64,000 nucleotides of DNA from Caballeronia calidae (GTDB lineage Bacteria > Pseudomonadota > Gammaproteobacteria > Burkholderiales > Burkholderiaceae), in the NCBI RefSeq assembly GCF_900044055.2, contig NZ_FCOX02000042.1, positions 1 through 64,000 on the forward strand, given 5' to 3'. Position 1 is the first letter of the stretch. Every line of letters begins with the position of its first letter. Positions 8,182 to 16,839 of this stretch are shown one piece after another. The notes beneath the pieces are model-generated. The model had not been told where the DNA came from, made no database searches, and worked only from the letters and a program-made list of their open reading frames with translations. Position numbers and translations under genes: made by a program.

Positions 8182-8919
8182 CGCAAGCCGGATCGTCAAG
8201 ACCATCACCCATAGCCACCTCGCGTGATCGTTCGCGGCAAGAGCACGCAACGTGGGCGGCGATCACGCCACTATCAAGTTGAATGGAAGCGAGCCGGCAC
8301 ATATGTGCCTGGCCCCGAGGCATGTCTTCGCGAACCGCCGCGTCGACGTCGAATCTATGGATGCTCGCATCGCCTACCTACGCGTTGCCGGTCGGCTCAG
8401 ATCGGCGGCGGTCCCCAAGTCTCGCAAACGTTTTCCAATATTGTGCAAAGCGACTGTCGTTGGGGTCAGGCAACCCATTGCATTTGTTGCAAGATCGGCT
8501 GCCGAGAAAAGCTATCACAATCCGGCGACGCGCAAACGTTTATCATCCTGATAATAGCTGTCACATATATACAACAAAATCACGAGTGAGCGGCGACGCC
8601 AAACGTTTTCTCAGCGGAATTGCGCCAAACGCGCTTTCGAAGTACGAAAGGCTAAGAAAAATTACTAAATATGATAAGAAAAATGGTACGCTTGCGCCTG
8701 ATTTTGATGCGTAGGAATTACTCATCGTGGCGCGCCACACGACCGTGACAATCGCCACGGAGCATAGGAAGCAAAGCTGTCAATCGAAGGAAAGCACGTC
8801 GTTACGATCGTAACGCGTTGTCAAGTGAGTGAACCTAAAGTTCTCGAAGCGGAATCGCTTCGCTCGCCGTTCGTGCGCAGTTCATATAGCGCATTAGTTA
8901 TCCACGCTTCTTGTTTAGT
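8182..8919. other. No supported gene; upstream region of the polysaccharide operon
   Basis: Overlapping short frames at 8224-8714 have no recognisable content. An AT-rich patch lies at about 8640-8720. A perfect 16-bp palindrome lies at 8800-8815. No clear Shine-Dalgarno precedes the ATG at 8920. The region most likely holds the promoter of the following operon. Confidence 0.5.
8800..8815. promoter_or_regulatory. 16-bp perfect palindrome upstream of the polysaccharide operon
   Basis: CGTTACGATCGTAACG is its own reverse complement. It lies about 105 bases upstream of the first gene of the operon, a typical operator distance. It is a candidate binding site for a dimeric regulator; which regulator is not known. 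Confidence 0.45.
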
Positions 8920-9978
8920 ATGACGAAATTACTGGCATTCCTGAGTGCGACTTTGATCGCAGCATTTTCTGGTCGGGCAATGGCGGACGAGGTTTCCAGC
9001 TTTTGCAACATGACTCAGACCCAGGCCGACGTGCAGCGCAATCTTCTGAATTCCCCTGAACTGTTCGCTACTACGGGCAATCCCCAGACAGGCAACAGCA
9101 GCACTATCACTGCGGGCGTACGCTGGTCGCTTTCTAAGCACCTCCAAGCTGGAACCGTTAGCAAACTCGCTGATGCAAACTGCGACTCATACAGAGTCGA
9201 CGCGAAGTTGGCAGAGCAGACGAAAAACGTGGGACAGCGCGCTGACCTGAAGGCCATCGAGTCCATGGAGCCACTCATGCGCCAAGTTTTGGCGCTGGCT
9301 AATGAAGAAGTCAAAAAGGAACAGGCGTTGATGCAAGCCAAGGTGTCAACGCTGACCAACGTTAAAGATGCGTTCGATGCCCGGGACTCCATTCGCACGC
9401 AACTGGCTAGCTTGGTTCAGACGCGCAGTCGAATTGGAGAGCAACTGCCAGATGCAGAAGTCCCTCTCGGCGAATTGGTCCGTCAGTCTATCGAAGCTAA
9501 AGCAGAGGTCGCCAATGAAACAAGCCAATTGGCAGCCCAGTCAGCTTGGGACGTGTCTATTGCTGCCGGTGCGCAGAATGACCCTCGTGCCCAGAATCGC
9601 ACGCAGCCTTTCGTCGGCCTAACGGTATCTTATAGTTTCGGCGCCCCTGCGGCCAATCGCGCCGCGAACAAGGTTGCCGGACTTACGACTCAGTACTTAA
9701 ACGAACAGCGCGATGGTCCGCTCCAGCAGTATCAACGGGCCATCGCAACGGTCAAGGGCCTCGTTGAAGGCGAGCGCATCATTCTCCAAGGCCTGGAGGA
9801 ACGCAAGGCGTTCACCGACGCAACGCTGGAGCGTTTGACGGGGATCACGACGGACGATGGGCAGCGTGCAATACGCCAGACCAGGATAGAGCGATTGGCG
9901 AGCGAAGCTCAGATCGCGGGTTCGGTGGCTCGCTTGAAATTCCTGCAGCAATGGATTGAGCGCAACAAACCGATCTAA
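8920..9978 (+). CDS. TolC-like outer-membrane factor for polysaccharide export
   Basis: The product has 352 residues. The N-terminus is a Sec signal peptide, cleaved probably after A22 (GRAMA/DE). The mature part is mostly long amphipathic helices interrupted by beta-rich segments (around residues 62-75 and PFVGLTVSYSFGAP at about 230-245), the alternation seen in the two halves of TolC-family channels. It is shorter than classical TolC proteins (about 430-490). As first gene of an operon with a membrane-fusion protein and a membrane GT2 synthase, it most likely forms the outer-membrane exit channel for the polymer. ATG 8920 was chosen over TTG 8911. OMF membership is inferred from pattern, not from a strong motif. 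Confidence 0.6.
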   Translation: MTKLLAFLSATLIAAFSGRAMADEVSSFCNMTQTQADVQRNLLNSPELFATTGNPQTGNSSTITAGVRWSLSKHLQAGTVSKLADANCDSYRVDAKLAEQTKNVGQRADLKAIESMEPLMRQVLALANEEVKKEQALMQAKVSTLTNVKDAFDARDSIRTQLASLVQTRSRIGEQLPDAEVPLGELVRQSIEAKAEVANETSQLAAQSAWDVSIAAGAQNDPRAQNRTQPFVGLTVSYSFGAPAANRAANKVAGLTTQYLNEQRDGPLQQYQRAIATVKGLVEGERIILQGLEERKAFTDATLERLTGITTDDGQRAIRQTRIERLASEAQIAGSVARLKFLQQWIERNKPI

Positions 9979-10003
9979 AGTTAAAAACAATATCTCGACT
10001 ACC

Positions 10004-11299
10004 ATGCATCGTCCCTTTATTGCCATTGTTGGGCTTGGCTATGTGGGAGCCCCCTTAGCGCTCGCCTTCTCCAAGCATTACGAAGTCGTCGGCTTTGATA
10101 TTAATCGTCAGCGTATCGATGAACTGCGGAGCGGCTATGATCGTACGCTAGAGAGTACCCCCGAGGAAATCAAAACCTTAGTCGCTGAAAGGCGCATCTC
10201 ATTTACCAGTCACCCTGAAGACATCAGTGAGGCCGACATATTTGTCATCACTGTGCCTACGCCGGTTAGCGATGCGCAGGTGCCTGACATGAGCTGTGTA
10301 ATGGATGCGAGCAGGACGGTAGGAAAGGTAATGAAAAAAGGCGCCATCGTGGTGTATGAAAGCACCGTCTATCCCGGCGCCAGCGAGGATGAGTGCGTGC
10401 CGGTGTTGGTCGAGGCTTCCAGGCTGAACTATCCCGGGGACTTCGCGATCGGTTACTCGCCGGAACGCATCAATCCCGGAGATCAGATTCACACGCTGAC
10501 GAACACGACCAAGATTGTCTCGGGCGATAGGCCGGAGGTGCTGGATATTCTTGCAAACCTGTACGGGAAGATTACGACGGTGCATCGCGCGCCGACCATT
10601 AAGGTCGCCGAAAGCGCAAAAGTGCTCGAAAATGTGCAACGTGATGTCAACATTGCGCTCATGAATGAGGTATACCAAATCTTCAGTCGATGCGGCGTGA
10701 ACACCCATGCTGTGTTGGAAGCAGCCGGAACTAAATGGAATTTTCTTAAGTTCACTCCGGGCCTTGTCGGCGGCCACTGCATCTCTGTCGACCCGTACTA
10801 TCTAAGTCACAAGGCGATGCGCGAGGGCTTTCCGGCTAAGCTCATCCTGACCGCGCGACAAACGAATGATTCAATGCCCGCGTTTGTCGTGGACCAGTTG
10901 GTAAGAAAGTTAGCCAGCACTATCGGCTTATCGAGCTCGACTGTAGTGACGGTGCTTGGCGTGACCTTTAAGGAAAATGTCCCTGACGTAAGAAATTCCA
11001 AGGTTACCGAAATCGTAAATGAGCTAAGCAAGTTCGGCACGAAAGTTCAAGTCGTCGATCCGCTGGCCCACGCTGACGAGGTCGTGCACGAACTGGGTCT
11101 CGAACTGACCTCAATTTCAGTTGCCCAAGCGAATCCGGCAGACGCTGTGATTCTTGCCGTCCCGCATGACGAGTTCTTGGAAAACGGCGGATGGGATTTA
11201 ATTTCCCGTTTGGCTAAGCCGGGAAAAGCTTTGGTTATGGATTTCAAAGGAACACTAGACACTCGTGAAGCACCAAGTGAACTCATGGTGATCAGCTAA
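10004..11299 (+). CDS. UDP-N-acetylhexosamine 6-dehydrogenase (WbpO/TviB type)
   Basis: This 431-residue NAD-dependent nucleotide-sugar dehydrogenase has a Rossmann motif GLGYVG at residues 10-15, YSPERINPGD at 151-160 and the catalytic cysteine C259 in GLVGGHCISVDPYYL. The VDPYYL form of the active-site loop is characteristic of enzymes oxidising UDP-GlcNAc, UDP-GalNAc or UDP-ManNAc, whereas UDP-glucose dehydrogenases have a different loop (FGGSCFPKD). The predicted product is thus a UDP-N-acetylhexosaminuronic acid. ATG 10004 begins the conserved strand and is preferred over the upstream ATG 9956, which lies inside the preceding gene. The stop overlaps the next start (TAATG), so it is translationally coupled to the synthase. 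The exact epimer is not predictable by eye. Confidence 0.85.
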   Translation: MHRPFIAIVGLGYVGAPLALAFSKHYEVVGFDINRQRIDELRSGYDRTLESTPEEIKTLVAERRISFTSHPEDISEADIFVITVPTPVSDAQVPDMSCVMDASRTVGKVMKKGAIVVYESTVYPGASEDECVPVLVEASRLNYPGDFAIGYSPERINPGDQIHTLTNTTKIVSGDRPEVLDILANLYGKITTVHRAPTIKVAESAKVLENVQRDVNIALMNEVYQIFSRCGVNTHAVLEAAGTKWNFLKFTPGLVGGHCISVDPYYLSHKAMREGFPAKLILTARQTNDSMPAFVVDQLVRKLASTIGLSSSTVVTVLGVTFKENVPDVRNSKVTEIVNELSKFGTKVQVVDPLAHADEVVHELGLELTSISVAQANPADAVILAVPHDEFLENGGWDLISRLAKPGKALVMDFKGTLDTREAPSELMVIS

Positions 11300-12552
11300 T
11301 GCTTTTTCATTTTGCTTCCGACCTGTTTCGAATGCTCGCTTTCTGCATGATAGCGAGCATTTTCACGGCGTTATTGTTGCGCCTGGCGACCAAGGCTGCT
11401 CATCCGAGTAGGCGTTACGATTTTCAGCCAAAGGTTTCTGTGCTGCTCCCTGTCTACAACGAAGGAGCCGGCGTGTCGAATACAATTGATAGTATCTTCT
11501 CCGCTGACTGGCCGGAGAGTAAGCTTGAGATAGTCGCCATCGACGATTGCAGCAAGGACGATTCCTACGCGCATCTAGAGCGATCTCGCCATCGGTATGG
11601 CGATCGAATTAAGATTGGTCGAAATTCTGTCAATTCCGGAAAGCATGTGACGCAGGTCAAGGCATCGCATCAAGCAAGCGGGGATGTGTTTATATGCATT
11701 GATAGCGATTGCATCTTCGATAAGGACGCTATCCGCCAACTGACTGCCTGCCTTTGGGACGCCCGAGTCGGGGCTGTCGGTGGTTCTGTCGGGGTGCGAA
11801 ATGTGAACGATAACCTGCTGACCATGGCGCAGGCGGTTTTCTACTTCAGATCGTTTCAGTTCATGAAGACGTTCCAGTATATTCAGAAGAACGTTAGTTG
11901 TATAAGTGGCTGTCTTTTTGCCATTCGAGCTCAGCTATACCGAGAGCTTGAGCGAGAAATTCACGACAACAATTTCCTTGGCGCTAGGATCCGAAACGGC
12001 GAAGACCGTTACCTGACCCATCTGGTTGCTCTTCGCGGGCTCCGCACCGTCATCAATCCGAACGCCATTTGCTGGACTTCAGTTCCTAACAAGTTCTGGG
12101 TACTCTTTTCCCAACAGCTGCGATGGTCTCGCTCCGGGTATAAAGACTTGCTTTGGACGCTAAGCACATTAGGTAGAAATTTCAGAATCGTCGGTGTAGT
12201 TCGCACAATGGCTTGGCTTAATCCGTTATTGATAGGATTGCTTGTTTTGATATTTACGATTCTTTCCGTCCCGATGTTTGGCCCTGGTGCATTTGTCCGT
12301 GCGATGGGATTTGGGATGTTTTCGTCTGTTATTCTTAGCTTTTTCAACGTTCTTCTTTATAGCTGGCTTGCGCCGAGGCTCATGCCCGGGTCGAAAAGGC
12401 TTGATCACCCCTTGCTTTTTGTATTTTGTGGTCTTTGGGGCCCGGTAGTGCTAGTGCTGCACTTCGTTGCTCTGCTCACGCTCGACATCGGCGCGTGGGG
12501 TACTCGTGAGACTCCTTCTGTCACGCAAAAGCAGCCTTCAACTTCAGCTTGA
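11299..12552 (+). CDS. Membrane GT2 polysaccharide synthase (hyaluronan-synthase-like)
   Basis: The 417-residue processive family-2 glycosyltransferase is anchored in the inner membrane. One hydrophobic helix lies at about 8-28, followed by the cytosolic GT-A domain. The family motifs are all present: VAIDDCS (D82-D83), CIDSDC (D135-x-D137), NGED (E235-D236) and QQLRW (272-276). Several membrane helices lie at about 300-325, 332-358 and 370-396. This architecture is that of hyaluronan, chitin and NodC-type synthases, which polymerise and translocate the chain. Together with the UDP-HexNAc dehydrogenase immediately upstream, the likely product is a polymer containing an amino-uronic acid. No PilZ domain is fused to it, so c-di-GMP control is not evident. 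Confidence 0.85.
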   Translation: MLFHFASDLFRMLAFCMIASIFTALLLRLATKAAHPSRRYDFQPKVSVLLPVYNEGAGVSNTIDSIFSADWPESKLEIVAIDDCSKDDSYAHLERSRHRYGDRIKIGRNSVNSGKHVTQVKASHQASGDVFICIDSDCIFDKDAIRQLTACLWDARVGAVGGSVGVRNVNDNLLTMAQAVFYFRSFQFMKTFQYIQKNVSCISGCLFAIRAQLYRELEREIHDNNFLGARIRNGEDRYLTHLVALRGLRTVINPNAICWTSVPNKFWVLFSQQLRWSRSGYKDLLWTLSTLGRNFRIVGVVRTMAWLNPLLIGLLVLIFTILSVPMFGPGAFVRAMGFGMFSSVILSFFNVLLYSWLAPRLMPGSKRLDHPLLFVFCGLWGPVVLVLHFVALLTLDIGAWGTRETPSVTQKQPSTSA

Positions 12553-12593
12553 TTTTCGACTGGTTTGCCCTCTTTGGCATCGACCTGTAAACA

Positions 12594-13712
12594 ATGAACA
12601 CTCGCACTCCCGTCGTTTCCGGTTTCGTTTCACGTTTGACTCAGCACGGCTTTGCTCCCGTTCAGAAGTATCTGCTGCACGGCTATCGATGGCTGGCTGT
12701 GATTCTTCTGGGTACTGTTCTGCTCTCTGCTGCTTGTTATGGCATCGTCACTATCACCTATCTGGTGAATACGAATTGGGTCGCGCCCGTTGTGTTGTCC
12801 AAGTCGGACCCGAAAGTGGCCGCGTTGGCTGGGCAGATCTTCACTGCGAAGCAGAATCGAGACACAATGAGGGAAGAACTCGATAGCGCCGACCAAGCCC
12901 GTAAGCTTCTACAGACGCAGCACGACTGGTTAAAAGGCATTATTGCCCGTTACGAAAGCTCGCTTGGCGCGGAGAAAGACGCTGACGCGGCCTTCAATGG
13001 TAGACTAAAACAACTCGTCAAGGAGAAACGCGTCGTCGATGCGAGGACAGCGGAAGTGGTGGCTTCGAATAAGAAAGCAGCAACAGCCATCGACCAGGAG
13101 TTAGATGCGGGGCTGATCACCGCGAATACGGCCATCAACGCCAGAGCGCAGCTGGTTGCGACGGAAGCTGCCCTCAACACGGGAAAGATCGGCACCGCAA
13201 CATTGGACAATCAGATTTCGCAGCTGACCCGTGGTGTTCACTCGCTGCAGGGCGGGAACACGTCACCAGAAGCTATGCAAAGCCTTGCACAGGTTAGCCT
13301 CCTTAAGCAAGAACTGGCGGAAACGGATCTTAAACTGGTGCAATTGAATGCGGACGTTAGCGCTAAAAGCAAGCAGGTTGTGGAAGTCGACGCGCTTCTA
13401 CGTAGCCTGAAGGGCAGTCCGTATTACATGGCGGCCTATGGCGAGAAAGATCTGCACCGTTTCGCCTTTGTTCCGTACGACAACGAAGACGCGTCCCGGG
13501 TGGGCGCGCCTGTATTCGCCTGTAAGCTGCAGATTGTGTGGTGCTCGAAGGTCGGTGTCGTTAAAGCCATCACGAAGGATGAAGAACGCGCGCAGCATCC
13601 GTTGTTCAATACGCAGATACGTGGTGTGCTGGTTGAGCTGGATTTAGAGGACGAGAAAGCGGCTAAGAGCCAGACTCTGTTCATGAGTCACAGTCCGTTC
13701 TATATTCTATAG
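12594..13712 (+). CDS. HlyD-like membrane-fusion protein for polysaccharide export
   Basis: The product has 372 residues with a cytoplasmic N-terminus of about 30 residues and a single transmembrane helix at about 32-56. A long helical, coiled-coil-forming periplasmic region spans about 75-260 (for example REELDSADQARKLLQTQHDW). A beta-rich C-terminal domain starts near 275 and includes ASRVGAPVFACKLQIVWCSK. This is the layout of periplasmic adaptor proteins, which bridge an inner-membrane transporter and a TolC-like channel. It lies 42 bases downstream of the GT2 gene and 9 bases upstream of the glycosidase, in one operon with an OMF. It lacks a PilZ domain such as Alg44 has. Confidence 0.7.
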   Translation: MNTRTPVVSGFVSRLTQHGFAPVQKYLLHGYRWLAVILLGTVLLSAACYGIVTITYLVNTNWVAPVVLSKSDPKVAALAGQIFTAKQNRDTMREELDSADQARKLLQTQHDWLKGIIARYESSLGAEKDADAAFNGRLKQLVKEKRVVDARTAEVVASNKKAATAIDQELDAGLITANTAINARAQLVATEAALNTGKIGTATLDNQISQLTRGVHSLQGGNTSPEAMQSLAQVSLLKQELAETDLKLVQLNADVSAKSKQVVEVDALLRSLKGSPYYMAAYGEKDLHRFAFVPYDNEDASRVGAPVFACKLQIVWCSKVGVVKAITKDEERAQHPLFNTQIRGVLVELDLEDEKAAKSQTLFMSHSPFYIL

Positions 13713-13720
13713 CCGGGTCA

Positions 13721-14596
13721 ATGCAGATCAGGTGGCGAAACAGTCTTAGCGAAGCAGCTTGGTGTCTCACTAGCTTGTTAGTGTCCCTCATCCCATGCGC
13801 GTCTTACGCTAGAGAGTTTAAGGTTTATGCGTTTATTCCATGGCCGGAACACGTGGAGAACGGACGGCGCGTGGGCACTCCACCTCTGGATGCTTTTCTA
13901 AGTAGCTTGGGGTTCAAGAACATCAAGGTGCTCTACGAGAAGAACTATGCAACGAATGGAGTGCCTGACGATGCCAAGGCGCGCGATGTAGCGCGTGCCG
14001 CTTCTAAAGAAGGTGTCGAACTCGTTTCTCTGGACAACGAGTTTGGTGACAGGCTTCGTCCGGAGACGGTTATTCCACAGACCCTCGAGTTAATTCGCCT
14101 TTTTCGTAACCATGGCAATTCTTTTGCTCTCGGCGTGTACGCTACTGCCCCTCAGGCAACCTACGGATGGCATCCGGAAAAGCTTGAGATGACCGAGGGA
14201 CTTAATGTTCAGTACAAGTCCGTCGCAGAGGCCGTCGATGTCCTTAGCCCCGCGCTATACAACTATGACGGCCACGATTTCGAGAAATGGAAAAGGAGCG
14301 CCTATTTTCATATTTCGCAATCAAAGATCTATGGTGGCAAACCAATCATCCCTTACATCAGTCCTTACGTCGAGCTCAAAAAAACAGAGGTGCCCAGAAA
14401 TGGCGTCAAGGTAGAGGAACTTACGGAGCAGGAGATGAGGGAGCGACTGAATGTACTGTACGATCAGGGCGCGGATGGTTGCATTGTCTGGGCTAGTAGT
14501 CAGTCGGTTGGTCCGGACAACAAGCAACTACTATTTGATCCCAGTCGAGGATGGGGAAAGGCGCTGGTTGAATTTATACGTGAACATCAGCAATGA
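13721..14596 (+). CDS. Secreted glycosidase resembling hyaluronidase (GH56-like)
   Basis: The 291-residue product has a signal peptide ending near CASYA/REF (residue 30). The mature protein reads like a TIM barrel. Several blocks match eukaryotic GH56 hyaluronidases by eye: FKVYAFIPWP near 33-42 (first strand), NIKVLYEKNY at 67-76, VSLDNEFGDRLRP at 102-113 with a D105-x-E107 pair where GH56 has its catalytic DxE, VLSPALYN at 174-181, and GADGCIVWASS at 250-260 (GH56: 'GGDGIIIWGSS'). The predicted role is periplasmic trimming, release or quality control of the polymer made by the operon. The family call is by pattern only. No acidic-residue chemistry was tested, and the protein is shorter than GH56 enzymes. 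Confidence 0.6.
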   Translation: MQIRWRNSLSEAAWCLTSLLVSLIPCASYAREFKVYAFIPWPEHVENGRRVGTPPLDAFLSSLGFKNIKVLYEKNYATNGVPDDAKARDVARAASKEGVELVSLDNEFGDRLRPETVIPQTLELIRLFRNHGNSFALGVYATAPQATYGWHPEKLEMTEGLNVQYKSVAEAVDVLSPALYNYDGHDFEKWKRSAYFHISQSKIYGGKPIIPYISPYVELKKTEVPRNGVKVEELTEQEMRERLNVLYDQGADGCIVWASSQSVGPDNKQLLFDPSRGWGKALVEFIREHQQ

Positions 14597-15032
14597 TTGT
14601 CTCTAGCCTCACGATTCAATTTCTCCGCGAGAATAGGAATGGCGTAGGCCACGTATGTCAGTTGACAAGGCCCTTTATGCGGAGCGGGGAACGGAACAAC
14701 TACTTGCGACGAACGGGACGTCGGTTGCATTCGAAGGGAAAGAATGCGTCCCACCACCCGCGATCTAAGCTATGCAATGCCATTCGACGCTGAAGGCACG
14801 GTTCGTCAACCTCACCAAGCGGGGCTAGGTAAGCGACAGCGGACAGCAGGCGCTACTTCATGGATCAAAATTTCCACCAGTGGACCCGTGAAAGCCGCCT
14901 CGTTCTTCTTGCTAAGCGGACAAGAACTTCCAATCAGTAGAGACGTCCATGAAGTTCGATTCGGTAGGCTGGCCGCCACTATATCAACCGCAGCCAGTTT
15001 GACGGATTTCAACTATCATTTGACCCGAACTA
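14597..15032. other. No supported gene (436 bp)
   Basis: Only short frames without recognisable content are present. The region separates the polysaccharide operon from the regulator gene and probably carries that gene's promoter. No hairpin with a T tract was noticed. Confidence 0.45.
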
Positions 15033-16061
15033 ATGGTCCGCGAGAGTAGTGAACTGGATATGGAAACTTTTACAGATGAAAGCGAGGTCGCCAGGCGTCA
15101 GCGTGGGGCGCCGACGTGGTCAGACATGCCGAAGCGCGTCGCGATAGTACTGTTCGAACATTTCTCTTTATTCGATGTGAGCGGAGTTGCAGAAGTATTC
15201 AGTGTGGCGAACCGACTGTATGCTTCCTCAGAGAATCACGCCACTATGTTCACGGTCAGCCTTTTGTCTGTTCACGGCGGCACTGTATCCGCGACATCCG
15301 GGGTGCGCGTTTCGACTGACAGCGTCCACGCAGATTACGCGTCAGGCTTTGATGCCGTCTTTATTTCCGGCGGAAGCGGCGCCACGGTAGCTGCACAAGA
15401 CGAAAACCTGCTCTGGTGGGTAAGGGAATCGTGGCGTACTGCTCGCATGCTTTACGCGTGTCGAGATGGGCGCCTTGTGTTGAAGGCGGCAGGAATTCCA
15501 CTGAATGGCATTGTCCGCCATGCTTCAGACGTCCATGATGAAAGCTCAACCGGCCCGATTGCCATCCAAGCGGGGCTCAAAGTCATTGACGAACCGTTGT
15601 CGGTTGCTTTGTCGTTCGTGGATGCGTCCAACCCTCAAATTGCTCGCCGTGTCGCGGATCAGTTTATGGCTGGATCCGAAGAGCGAGTAGAACACGCGTC
15701 GAATGAGACGGCAATCGAACCCGTCAGCGATCTAATTCGGCATGCCGTCGAGTACATGCGCCAGAACTATGTACAGGCCATTACCGTGTCCGAATTAGCC
15801 AGGTCTGCGGGAATGAGTGAGCGCAATTTTCTTCGCCGCTTCAGGCAGGAAATGCAAACGACGCCTTCAGAGTTCTTGACAGTAGTTCGCCTGGAAAAGG
15901 CGTGCGACATGCTCAAGTATAAGACGCTGCCGATTGGTAAGATCGCGCTTCATTCGGGACTCGGCGCTGGCGATCAGTTCGCTAAGCTCTTTCGGCAACG
16001 ATTCAAGATGTCGCCAACGGAATACCGTTTGGCGAGCCGGCGTGCATCCGCAAAAACGTAA
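15033..16061 (+). CDS. GlxA-family AraC transcriptional regulator
   Basis: The 342-residue product has an N-terminal DJ-1/PfpI (class I glutamine amidotransferase-like) domain at about 30-200 (RVAIVLFEHFSLFDVSGVAE, then GFDAVFISGGSGA) and a C-terminal AraC double-HTH domain at about 235-335 (ELARSAGMSERNFLRRF, then FKMSPTEYRLASRR). The nucleophile elbow reads ACRDG, not a normal Cys-Gly/Thr-Gly elbow, so the domain is likely a sensor, not an enzyme. Start codons at 15033, 15060 and 15126 are all possible; none has a strong ribosome site. It follows the synthase-dependent polysaccharide operon in the same direction and has two paralogues in the window (40387-41445 and 44398-45396), both near sugar genes. 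Confidence 0.85.
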   Translation: MVRESSELDMETFTDESEVARRQRGAPTWSDMPKRVAIVLFEHFSLFDVSGVAEVFSVANRLYASSENHATMFTVSLLSVHGGTVSATSGVRVSTDSVHADYASGFDAVFISGGSGATVAAQDENLLWWVRESWRTARMLYACRDGRLVLKAAGIPLNGIVRHASDVHDESSTGPIAIQAGLKVIDEPLSVALSFVDASNPQIARRVADQFMAGSEERVEHASNETAIEPVSDLIRHAVEYMRQNYVQAITVSELARSAGMSERNFLRRFRQEMQTTPSEFLTVVRLEKACDMLKYKTLPIGKIALHSGLGAGDQFAKLFRQRFKMSPTEYRLASRRASAKT

Positions 16062-16839
16062 GACTTGGTCGCGGCTTCCTCGATCATTCTGCGGATGCTG
16101 GACATGTCTGCGCAGTTCAACCTAGGTCGAGGAAGCATTACGGCGTTCTCAGCTGTGCGGTTGGGTCAGGCGCCGACTTAATTCTGGTCACTATTGCGCA
16201 CGCGGAACCTGTCTCGCGATACGTATCAAACAGCATTGGCACTGTGTCCTGAATCTGCCGGCTGTTGGACATGTTGAAGACGTATGATCCTCTAGCTCTA
16301 AAAAAAGAGAACGGAGGTCCTTACGCGGTGGCAATGACACATTCTGGCTTGGGTGAAGGCGGTGCCGCAACCGAGGCTGCTCCGGGCGGCACCAGCTAAC
16401 AGCAACGGTCGACTGGGCGTGGACCCGACGTCGATTGGACTTCCAGAAGGAGGCAACGCACGACGAAAGCACGGAGACGGACCGGTTGTATTTCGTTTTC
16501 GCCACTTCATCGCAAAGGGGATCTTCCGTCGCAGAGGCTGCCGTATGGACGGCCGGTTGCTTCGTCGAACGGCCGGCTTAAAGTTTGTCGCTGAATGTCG
16601 GTCGACGAAGTGACGCAGACTTCCTGCGTTCGATGAACGCTCTTTGAGTCGAGCCGCCCCCGAATTTTTGCGCACCGCGTTCGACGACGATCCCGTGGTG
16701 TCACAAATGTCATCGATATGCGCACTCGCCACGGCAGCCGTGATTCTTTTAGGCTGAGTTGACAAGTTGACGTCTCTCGGCGGTGCAGAGGAACCGCCAC
16801 CCGTGGCCGTTCCTCTGCCCAAAGCGAATAAAGAGCGCC
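16062..16839. other. No supported gene; contains a long stem-loop near argG
   Basis: Overlapping short frames on both strands are not recognisable. The only clear structure is the interrupted inverted repeat at 16785-16818. The region marks the junction between the accessory part and the argG backbone. Confidence 0.45.
16785..16818. other. Long stem-loop downstream of argG
   Basis: Outer arms GCAGAGGAAC and GTTCCTCTGC (10 bp) enclose inner arms GCCAC and GTGGC (5 bp) with a CC loop; one C:C mismatch separates the two stems. It lies 21 bases beyond the argG stop codon. On the argG strand no T run follows it, so a standard intrinsic terminator is not certain. It could still protect or terminate the transcript. 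Confidence 0.5.

Noticed and set aside
8224..8714. Three overlapping plus-strand frames upstream of the polysaccharide operon
   Set aside because: All three frames are open over the same bases and none has recognisable text, so this is likely non-coding.
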